This document shows positions 57,507 through 64,000 of a stretch of DNA of 64,000 nucleotides, one piece after another. This DNA is from Nonomuraea africana (GTDB taxonomy: Bacteria > Actinomycetota > Actinomycetes > Streptosporangiales > Streptosporangiaceae): positions 1,302,001-1,366,000 of the forward strand of contig NZ_JADBEF010000001.1 in NCBI RefSeq assembly GCF_014873535.1. Direction: 5' to 3'. The position numbers were made by a program, and so were the translations under genes. The notes beneath the pieces were generated by a model. That model searched no databases. It was not told the DNA's origin and worked only from the letters and a program-made list of their open reading frames with translations. Numbering within the stretch: position 1 is the first letter of the stretch; the number at the start of each line of letters is the position of its first letter.

Positions 57507-59455
57507 AGACACTCCTCCCGGCGCTGGCCGCCGTACTGGCCACTGCGCTCTTAACCGCCGCCCCCGCCCAGGCGGCCACCTGCGAGCCCTCCAGCGTGGA
57601 GAAGTTCGGCCCCGCCTCCGTGACCGGCGCCATCGTCGGCGCCTCGGTCCACGAGGGCAAGGGCTACCTGGTGACCCGCGGCCAGAAGCCGCCCGTGCTC
57701 GCCGAGTTCGACCTGGCCACCCGCAAGGTGGTCAGGAGCGCCACGCTTCCCGACGCGCCCGCGACGGGCGAGCCCGAGGGCGCGTGGGCGACCGTGGTCT
57801 CGGGCGGCAAGGTCTACGCCGGCACCTACCCCGTCCCCGACCTCTACAGCTTCGACCTGGCCACCGGCGAGGTGAAGCATCTGCGCTCCTTCGGCAGGAA
57901 CGGCGGCTTCATCTGGAGCCTGGCCGCCGCCCCCGACGGCACGATCTACGCCGGCACCTACCCCGACGGCCGGGTGTGGGAGTACAAGCCCGACACCGGC
58001 GCCGTGCGCAACTTCGGGGTGCTGGCGGCAGGCGAGCGCTACGTGAGGTCGGTCGCCGCCGACGCGGACACCGTCTACGCGGGCCTGCTCGACAAGGGCA
58101 AGCTCGTGGCGATCAACCGTCAGAGCGGGGCCGTGCGCGAGCTGGCCCAGGGACCCGGCGGCATCGGCGTGGTGGCCGAGCACGGCGACAGGGTCCTGGC
58201 CGTCAGCGGCACGACCCTGATCGACGTCCGCAAGGACGGCGCCGACGCCAGGCGCGTCCCGACGGGCTCGGGCAGCCTCGACGCGCTCGTCTCCACGCCC
58301 GACGGCACGGTCTACGGCACCACCCGCCCCGACGGCGCCGTCCACCGCTACCGCACCGGCGACGACGCGCTCACCAGGATCGCGGACGCGCCCTCGCCCG
58401 GCGACGAGACCAGACGCCTCGCGCTCACCGGCGCCGGCACGCTGGTGGGCTTCTCCGGCAGCGGCGGCATGTGGACGCTCGACCTGCCGAGCGCGAGAGC
58501 CGAGTTCACCGACCTGATCGAGGCGGGCCTGCCCGCCGGCGCCGAACGCCCGCAGAGCATGCTCCTGGTGCCCAACAGGGCCGTCTACATCGGCGGCCAC
58601 TTCTCCATGGACGTGCGTGACCTGCGCACCGGCGAGCACCGCCGCTTCCGCGTCCCCGGCGAACCCAAGGACCTGGTACGGCGCGGCAACAAGATCTACG
58701 CCGCCATCTACCCCAGCGGTGAGATCCTCTCCATCGACATGAGGACCGACGAGGTCAGGAGCCTCGGCTTCCTCGGCCACGGCCAGCAGCGCCCGTGGGA
58801 CCTCGAGTACGACCCGCGCACCGACAAACTCCTGGTCGCCACCGCCCCGCTGGGCGCCAAGCTCGACGGCGCCCTGTCGATCGTCGACCCCGACACCGGC
58901 CACAAGGACGTGTACGAGGGCGTCATCCCGGACCAGAGCCTGATGAGCCTCTCGCTCGACTCGGCCGCGGGCGTCGTCTACCTCGGCGGCGACGTGCTGG
59001 GCGGGGGCGGCACCCCGCCGACGAAGACCTCCGCCTCGGTGGCGGCCTTCGACCTGAACACCCGCACGGTGCTCTGGCAGGTCGATCCGGTGCCGGGTCA
59101 CCGTACCTTCCAGGACATCAAGGTCCACGACGGCCTGCTCTACGGCGTCTACAAGCGCAACTCCGGCGCCTGGATCGCCCTCGACCTGGCCACGAAGACG
59201 ATCAGGCACCAGGGCACGCTCTCGGGCTACGGCGAGCTGACCGTGCACAGGGGCAGGGTCTTCGCCTCCGTCTTCTTCGGCGGCGGCAACGCCTACGTGC
59301 TGGGCGCGGAGGCGACGCGCCTGGCCACGGGCCTGGGCGACGAGTGGTACACCAACCCCCAGCTGCACTTCGAGCCGGGCTCGTGGACCGCCTGGGCGCT
59401 GTCGGGCAGGGAGCTGGCCAGGATCGGTCTTGACCCCACGTGCCCACCGAGTTAG
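57503..59455 (+). CDS. Secreted beta-propeller protein C
   Basis: A 650-residue Sec-exported paralogue of propeller B (signal MKTLLPALAAVLATALLTAA, PAQA cleavage), translationally coupled to it. Much of the sequence is shared, for example FSMDVRDLRTGEHRRFRVPG and GHGQQRPWDLEYDPRTDKL, so B and C are a tandem duplication. Same blade pattern, first Cys near residue 29 and last Cys three residues from the end. Confidence 0.82.
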   Translation: MKTLLPALAAVLATALLTAAPAQAATCEPSSVEKFGPASVTGAIVGASVHEGKGYLVTRGQKPPVLAEFDLATRKVVRSATLPDAPATGEPEGAWATVVSGGKVYAGTYPVPDLYSFDLATGEVKHLRSFGRNGGFIWSLAAAPDGTIYAGTYPDGRVWEYKPDTGAVRNFGVLAAGERYVRSVAADADTVYAGLLDKGKLVAINRQSGAVRELAQGPGGIGVVAEHGDRVLAVSGTTLIDVRKDGADARRVPTGSGSLDALVSTPDGTVYGTTRPDGAVHRYRTGDDALTRIADAPSPGDETRRLALTGAGTLVGFSGSGGMWTLDLPSARAEFTDLIEAGLPAGAERPQSMLLVPNRAVYIGGHFSMDVRDLRTGEHRRFRVPGEPKDLVRRGNKIYAAIYPSGEILSIDMRTDEVRSLGFLGHGQQRPWDLEYDPRTDKLLVATAPLGAKLDGALSIVDPDTGHKDVYEGVIPDQSLMSLSLDSAAGVVYLGGDVLGGGGTPPTKTSASVAAFDLNTRTVLWQVDPVPGHRTFQDIKVHDGLLYGVYKRNSGAWIALDLATKTIRHQGTLSGYGELTVHRGRVFASVFFGGGNAYVLGAEATRLATGLGDEWYTNPQLHFEPGSWTAWALSGRELARIGLDPTCPPS

Positions 59456-59474
59456 GTTTCGGTCTGTGCCGAAA
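59453..59474 (+). promoter_or_regulatory. Leaderless promoter with island operator F over the start codon
   Basis: TAGGTT (59453-59458), 7 nt, GTG 59466. The operator TTTCGGTCTGTGCCGAAA (59457-59474) spans the -10 edge and the GTG itself. Confidence 0.82.
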
Positions 59475-60131
59475 TTGATTGACGCGCACCGCCTGATCGG
59501 GCCCGTGCCCTTCGACGACCTGCCGGAGGACCCGCGGCCCGAGATGGACCGCCTGGGCGTCGAGCGGGCCTACGTGACCCACACGCTGAGCCTCTACTCC
59601 GACGCCCACGCGGGCAACCAGGCGCTCTTCGCGCTCGACGACCCCAGGCTGATCCCCGTCCCCGTCGTCGTCCCCGAGGCGTTCGCGGCGATCCCCGAGT
59701 GGCCGGTCGCGATGGTGCGGCTGTGCCCCGAACGGCACAGGTTCGACCTCACGGGACCCGTCGCGCTGCGCTGGCTGGCCGCCATGGACGCCATCGCCGC
59801 CGTCGACCTGGAGGAGACCTCCCCCGCCCAGCTGCTCGCGCTCGCCAGGCACCTGCCGGACCTGCGGGTGCTGCTGCTCAACCCCGGCTACCGCAGGCTG
59901 CGCGCGGTCGCCGAGCTGATGTCGGAGGCGCCGAACATCTGGCTGGAGATCGGCACCGTCAACACGCAGCGCGCGGTGGAGTGGCTGGCCGAGCGGTTCG
60001 GCGCCCGCCGGCTGGTGTGGGGCACGGGCGCGCCCGTCCTCGACGACTGCGGGCCCCGCTTCCTGCTCGACCACCTGGAGCTCTCCGACAAGGACATCGA
60101 GCTCATCGCCACGGGGGGCGACCTGCTGTGA
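59466..60131 (+). CDS. Degenerate amidohydrolase-like partner 2
   Basis: A 221-residue amidohydrolase-2 homologue. Start GTG 59466 (VPKLIDAHRLIG) fits the leaderless promoter. Only the first His of HxH remains (DAHRLIG); strand 5 reads RVLLLNPGY, strand 6 IWLEIGTVNT, and strand 8 LVWGTGAPV without Asp, so metal binding is lost. The rest of the barrel is preserved. It is coupled (GTGA) to the intact enzyme downstream, exactly as in the first pair. Confidence 0.82.
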   Translation: MPKLIDAHRLIGPVPFDDLPEDPRPEMDRLGVERAYVTHTLSLYSDAHAGNQALFALDDPRLIPVPVVVPEAFAAIPEWPVAMVRLCPERHRFDLTGPVALRWLAAMDAIAAVDLEETSPAQLLALARHLPDLRVLLLNPGYRRLRAVAELMSEAPNIWLEIGTVNTQRAVEWLAERFGARRLVWGTGAPVLDDCGPRFLLDHLELSDKDIELIATGGDLL

Positions 60132-60844
60132 TCCTCGACGCGCACGGCCACGTCGGCTCATGGCCAGACTTCCTCATCCCCGACCCCACCGCCGACGGCC
60201 TGGTCAGCCTGATGGACAAGCTCGGCATCGACGCCATGGGCATCAGCCACCTGCTCGGCGTCGGCCCCGACGCGGCGGAGGGCAACCGCCTGGCCTTCGA
60301 GATCGCCGGCCGCCACCCCGGCAGGTTCGGCGTCTGGCAGGTCTACAACCCCCACCACCGCACCCCGCTCGTCACCGAGGGCGTGTGGGGCGTCAAGATC
60401 CACCCCGACGTGCACCAGTGCCCGCTCGACGACCCGCGCTACGAGCCGGTGTGGGAGCTCGGCCTGCCGGTCCTGGCCCACGGGCAGACCGACTCGCCGT
60501 GGAGCGACCCGGCCCTGTTCGCGGTCGTGGCGGGCCGCCATCCCGAGGTGCCGCTGCTCATGGGGCACACCGGGCTCTGGCCGTACGGCTTCGCCCGCGC
60601 CGCCCGCCTGGTGGCCGACCACCCGAACCTCTACCTGGAGACCTGCGGCTCGAAGATGACCGGCCGCTGGATCGCCCGCCTGGCCGAGCTGGCGGGCGCC
60701 GACCGGGTGCTGTTCGGCTCCGACTCCTGCTTCCTGGACCTGCGCGTCGGCTACGGCCGCGTCGCCCTGGCGCCGCTCGGAGACGCGGACAGGGCGCTCA
60801 TCCAGGGCGGCAACCTCGTCCGCATCCTTGGAGGTCTCGCGTGA
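60128..60844 (+). CDS. Amidohydrolase-2 family hydrolase 2 (metal site intact)
   Basis: A 238-residue hydrolase, GTG 60128. Metal residues: DAHGHVG, VKIHPDVHQ, VLAHGQTDS, LMGHTGLW and LFGSDSC. It is the active partner of the second pair and is in turn coupled to the DegT gene (GTGA). Confidence 0.88.
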   Translation: MILDAHGHVGSWPDFLIPDPTADGLVSLMDKLGIDAMGISHLLGVGPDAAEGNRLAFEIAGRHPGRFGVWQVYNPHHRTPLVTEGVWGVKIHPDVHQCPLDDPRYEPVWELGLPVLAHGQTDSPWSDPALFAVVAGRHPEVPLLMGHTGLWPYGFARAARLVADHPNLYLETCGSKMTGRWIARLAELAGADRVLFGSDSCFLDLRVGYGRVALAPLGDADRALIQGGNLVRILGGLA

Positions 60845-62001
60845 CCCTCGCCATCCACGGCGGCGCCCCCGTCCGCACCACCCCGTGGCCGTCCTGGCCG
60901 CCGCCCATGGACGACGCCCAGCGCAAGCTCGTCACCGACGTGCTGGAGAGCGGCCTCTGGGGCGCCACCCAGGGCGGCGGCGTGGTCTCCGACCTGACCG
61001 CCGCCTTCGCGGCGCTGTCCGGCGTGCCGTACGGCGTGGCGGTGGGCAACGCCACCCTCGGCCTCTTCGCCGCCCTGCGCGGCCTCGGCGTGGGCCCCGG
61101 CGACGAGGTGATCGTCCCCGCCTACACCTTCGTCGCCTCGGCCACCTCGGTCCTGCTCACCGGCGCCACCCCCGTCATCGTCGACGTCGACCCGGTGGAC
61201 CTGCACCTCTCCACGGCGGCGGCGGAGGCGGCGATCACCTCGCGGACCACCGCCATCATGCCGGTCCACCTGGCGGGCAGCCCCGCCGACATGGACCCGC
61301 TCAACGCCCTGGCCGCCGACTACGGACTGGTCGTCGTCGAGGACGCCGCGCAGGCCCACGGCGCGACCTACCACGGCCGCCCCATCGGCGGGCTCGGAGA
61401 CGCGGGCGTCTACAGCTTCCAGGCCAGCAAGGCGATGACGGCGGGGGAGGGCGGTCTGATCGTCTGCCGCGAGGAGTCGGCGTACGAGGCGATCTGGTCG
61501 GTCTGCAACCTCGGCCGCAAGCTCGGCGGCCAGTGGTACGGGCACCCCACGGTCGGCTGGAACCTGCGCCTCACCGAGATCCAGGCCGCCCTGTTGCTGC
61601 CCTGGCTCGACCGGCTCGACGCCGAACTCGACCGGCGTGAGGCCTTCTGCGCCGCCCTCGGACGCGAGCTGGCCCTGAGCGGGCTGCCGGTCACGTTCGT
61701 CCCGCAGCCGCCCGGCACCACCCGCGACTCCCGGCACCTGCTGATGCTCCGCTTCGACGCCCCCGTCGACCGGTCCTTCCTGCTGTCGGCGATGGCCGCC
61801 GAGGGCGTCCCGCTCGACGCCGGCTACCCGCCCCTCGGCACGATGACGGCGCTCACGGAGGCCGGCGCCCGCGCCGAGCCGTGCCCGGCCACCCAGGCGG
61901 CGTCGGAGAGCGTCGTCTGGGTCCGCCAGTCGATGCTCATGGACGACCCCGCCCGCGCGAGCGACATCGCCGAGGCCCTCGCGAAGGTCATTCGAGAGTG
62001 A
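60841..62001 (+). CDS. DegT/DnrJ/EryC1/StrS-family aminotransferase 2
   Basis: A 386-residue PLP enzyme, GTG 60841 overlapping the amidohydrolase. It opens LAIHGGAPVRTTPWPSWPP, as do AHBA-synthase/StsC-like cyclitol and keto-sugar aminotransferases. GNATLGLFAALRGLG, PAYTFVASATSVLLTGATPVIVDVDP, VVVEDAAQAHGATY, and PLP Lys197 in FQASKAMTAGEGG follow. No insertion, unlike DegT 1. Last gene of the operator-F operon. Confidence 0.92.
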   Translation: MTLAIHGGAPVRTTPWPSWPPPMDDAQRKLVTDVLESGLWGATQGGGVVSDLTAAFAALSGVPYGVAVGNATLGLFAALRGLGVGPGDEVIVPAYTFVASATSVLLTGATPVIVDVDPVDLHLSTAAAEAAITSRTTAIMPVHLAGSPADMDPLNALAADYGLVVVEDAAQAHGATYHGRPIGGLGDAGVYSFQASKAMTAGEGGLIVCREESAYEAIWSVCNLGRKLGGQWYGHPTVGWNLRLTEIQAALLLPWLDRLDAELDRREAFCAALGRELALSGLPVTFVPQPPGTTRDSRHLLMLRFDAPVDRSFLLSAMAAEGVPLDAGYPPLGTMTALTEAGARAEPCPATQAASESVVWVRQSMLMDDPARASDIAEALAKVIRE

Positions 62002-62115
62002 GCCATACTTTGTAAAGGCGCTCACGCCGCCTGTGTGCACAAGTACGTGGACGACCTCTCGCACCTCCCGTCATGATCACCGCGACACCGACACCGGAGC
62101 GCGGGAGCGTCACAG

Positions 62116-63123
62116 ATGCGGAAGAAGGTTCCGCTGGGCAACAGAGCGCTGTTCACCAGCGCCGACCTGGACGAGGTGCGTGAGCAGGTGGCGCGGGTGT
62201 TCTGCCCGCATCGCCTGGACCTGACGGGCGACTCCGCCCTGCTGAGCGCGAGGTTCAACTCGGCGAAGCTGGGCGCGGTGCGGATCAGCTACCTCGACTA
62301 CACCGCGGACGTGCGGATCGAGCCGGGCGAGCTGGAGTCGTTCTTCCTGGTCCAGATCCCGCTCGCCGGCAGCAGCCTCATCCGGTGCGGCCGGCAGGAG
62401 ATCGTCTCCACGACCGCGCTGGCCTCGCTCCCGTCGCCGACCGAGCACCTGGACATGCGGTGGGCGGCTGGCTGCCCGCAGCTCATCGTCAAGTTCGAGC
62501 GGGCCGCGGTGGAGAAGGCGCTGGAGCAGCTGCTCGGCGCGCCGATGGACCGGCCGCTCGTCTTCGACCTCGGCGTCGACCTGACGGCGGGCTGGGCGCG
62601 CGCCTGGCGCGGCATGGTGGATCTGATCGTCACGGAGGCCGAGCACGACGACGGGCTGGCCGCCCAGCCGCTGGCCGTCGCGCATCTCGAGAGCGCCATG
62701 CTCACCTCGCTGCTGACCATGCAGCCCTCCACCTATAGGGAACGGCTGCTCGCCCCCGTCCCGCCCGCGCTGCCGAAGGTGGTGGGCAGGGCGGCGGAGT
62801 TCATCAGGGAGCACGCCCACGAGCCGCTGACGACCGAGCAGGTGGCGCGTGCCGTGGCCGTCAGCGGGCGCTCGCTGCAGGAGGGCTTCCGCCGGCACCT
62901 CGGCCACACCCCCATGTCCTACCTGCGAGAGGTACGGCTGGTCAGGGTGCACGAGGAACTCGCCGCGGGCGATCCGGCGCGCCAGACGGTCACGGCGGTG
63001 GCCGCCGGCTGGGGTTTCACGCACCAGGGCAGGTTCGCCGCGGCCTACAGGCAGCGCTTCAGCCAGCCGCCGTCGGCCACGTTGCGCGGAGATCGTGCGC
63101 CAGGTGGACGGCATCCGCGCTGA
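62116..63123 (+). CDS. AraC-family transcriptional regulator
   Basis: A 335-residue regulator with an N-terminal AraC-binding-like sensor domain (residues about 20-200) and a C-terminal double HTH (about 225-320: EPLTTEQVARAVAVSGRSLQEGFRRHLGHTPMSYLREVRLVRVHEEL; TAVAAGWGFTHQGRFAAAYRQRFSQPP). ATG 62116 has GGGAG 9 nt upstream. It lies 94 bp before the monooxygenase gene in the same direction and probably activates it. Confidence 0.92.
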   Translation: MRKKVPLGNRALFTSADLDEVREQVARVFCPHRLDLTGDSALLSARFNSAKLGAVRISYLDYTADVRIEPGELESFFLVQIPLAGSSLIRCGRQEIVSTTALASLPSPTEHLDMRWAAGCPQLIVKFERAAVEKALEQLLGAPMDRPLVFDLGVDLTAGWARAWRGMVDLIVTEAEHDDGLAAQPLAVAHLESAMLTSLLTMQPSTYRERLLAPVPPALPKVVGRAAEFIREHAHEPLTTEQVARAVAVSGRSLQEGFRRHLGHTPMSYLREVRLVRVHEELAAGDPARQTVTAVAAGWGFTHQGRFAAAYRQRFSQPPSATLRGDRAPGGRHPR

Positions 63124-63217
63124 GCGGATGGCCCGAGCCGCTCCATCCCCCGTACGGTTTCACCAGGCGCCTGACCGATCCACCCTCACTCACACCACCC
63201 CGAAGGGAAGCGTCAGC

Positions 63218-64000
63218 ATGCGCGGAATCCTGATCGTCGGCGCCGGACAGGCCGGCCTCCACCTGGCCGTCGGACTGCTGAAGAACGGCTACGACGTCAC
63301 CGTGGTCACCGATCGCTCGCCTGAGGCGATCCGCAACGGAAGGGTGACCTCGAGCCAGGCCATGTTCGGCACCGCCCTCGGCCATGAGCGCGCCCTCGGC
63401 CTGGACCTGTGGGCCGAATCGTGCCCGCCGATCGAAGGCATCTCCTTCACCGTGCCGGGCCCGAAGGGGCCCGCTATCGACTGGGCCGCCAGGCTGGACG
63501 TCGCGGCGCGCTCGGTCGACCAGCGGGTGAAGATGCCCGCGTGGATGGCCGAGTTCGAGCGGCTGGGCGGCAAGCTCGTCGTGCACGAGGCGACGGTCGC
63601 CGACCTGGAGACCTACGCGGCGCAGTACGACCTGGTGATGGTGGCCGCGGGCAAGGGGGCGATCGCCTCGCTGTTCGAGCGCGACGCGGCGCGCTCGCCG
63701 TACGACAGGCCGCAACGGGCGCTGGCGCTCACCTACGTGCACGGGCTCGCGCCGCGGCCGGATCACTCGGCGGTCTGCTTCAACCTCGTCCCGGGGGTCG
63801 GGGAGTACTTCGTCTTCCCCGCGCTGACCCTGTCGGGGCCGTGCGAGATCATGGTGTTCGAGGGCGTGCCAGGCGGGCCCATGGACTGCTGGGCCGACGT
63901 GCGCACCCCCGCCGAGCATCTGGCCAGGAGCAGGCGGGTGCTGGAGACCTTCCTGCCGTGGGAGGCCGAGCGGTGCGCGGACGTGGAGCTGACCGACGAG
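63218..64000 (+). CDS. Styrene/indole monooxygenase-like FAD protein, N-terminal part
   Basis: 261 codons, open at the right edge. ATG 63218, AAGGGAAG upstream. FAD-binding GILIVGAGQAGLHLAVGLLKNGYDVTVV (GxGxxG, residues about 7-12), RNGRVTSSQAMFG, and LVMVAAGKGAIASLF are typical of StyA-type two-component flavin epoxidases, which need a separate flavin reductase. The C-terminal part is outside the window. Confidence 0.85.
   Translation, partial: MRGILIVGAGQAGLHLAVGLLKNGYDVTVVTDRSPEAIRNGRVTSSQAMFGTALGHERALGLDLWAESCPPIEGISFTVPGPKGPAIDWAARLDVAARSVDQRVKMPAWMAEFERLGGKLVVHEATVADLETYAAQYDLVMVAAGKGAIASLFERDAARSPYDRPQRALALTYVHGLAPRPDHSAVCFNLVPGVGEYFVFPALTLSGPCEIMVFEGVPGGPMDCWADVRTPAEHLARSRRVLETFLPWEAERCADVELTDE

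Overview
The window is very GC-rich with strong G/C third-position bias, GTG/TTG starts, many leaderless promoters (TAnnnT 6-8 nt before the start codon), GTGA/ATGA-coupled operons, Tat and lipoprotein signals and sugar ABC operons without their own ATPase. This fits a filamentous actinomycete; the overall flavour suggests Streptosporangiaceae (Nonomuraea or Streptosporangium-like), which is inference. No rRNA, tRNA or CRISPR array was seen.

Region 1 (1-9.8 kb): edge of a secreted protein, a secreted LamG-like/RTX protein and a LacI regulator that share twin tandem palindromic operators; a complete branched-chain-amino-acid-type ABC operon (livKHMGF); and, convergent with it, cydAB for cytochrome bd oxidase behind a striking triple 15-bp operator. 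Region 2 (9.8-20.6 kb): single genes and regulators: polysaccharide deacetylase lipoprotein, CoxG-like SRPBCC protein, B3/B4-domain protein opposite a MocR regulator, an ArsR-AHSA1 fusion, GNAT, TetR, an RTX repeat protein, a serine-hydrolase lipoprotein, an EEP-family membrane phosphodiesterase and an SDR. Region 3 (20.6-29.5 kb): a divergent urease (fused ureAB plus ureC) in an operon with agmatine deiminase, a hypothetical protein, a DsbA/FrnE protein, an ABC-2 exporter and a TAP-type peptidase lipoprotein. Region 4 (29.5-39.8 kb): a short LuxR protein, the secreted glycosidase pair GH97-GH95, thymidine kinase, a small membrane protein and hydantoinase/oxoprolinase hyuAB.

Region 5 (40.0-41.27 kb): an IS605/IS1341-type tnpB element with a frameshifted tnpB. 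Its promoter exactly matches the LexA-independent (RecA-NDp/PafBC) DNA-damage consensus. It sits 30 bp upstream of the next gene.

Region 6 (41.3-62.0 kb) is the most interesting part: a catabolic-looking island of about 17 genes. It has a Gfo/Idh/MocA oxidoreductase, an NAD epimerase/dehydratase, two DHDPS/NAL-type lyases, two DegT/AHBA-type aminotransferases, a CUT1 sugar ABC transporter without ATPase, three large secreted beta-propellers, a small secreted protein, and two translationally coupled pairs of amidohydrolase-2 proteins. In each pair the first partner has lost its metal ligands and the second keeps them. Six copies of one 18-bp palindrome (consensus about TTWCGGTCnnGRCCGWAA) sit at the promoters of this island, and none was noticed elsewhere. 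An unusual winged-helix regulator with a putative degenerate GGDEF-like domain is encoded inside the island and has one of the sites in its own promoter. The probable scheme is outside capture or cleavage of a glycoside, amino-sugar or cyclitol by the propellers, ABC uptake, then oxidation, epimerisation, transamination, hydrolysis and aldol cleavage. The substrate is unknown.

Region 7 (62.1-64 kb): an AraC regulator and the start of a styrene/indole-monooxygenase-like flavoprotein running off the end.
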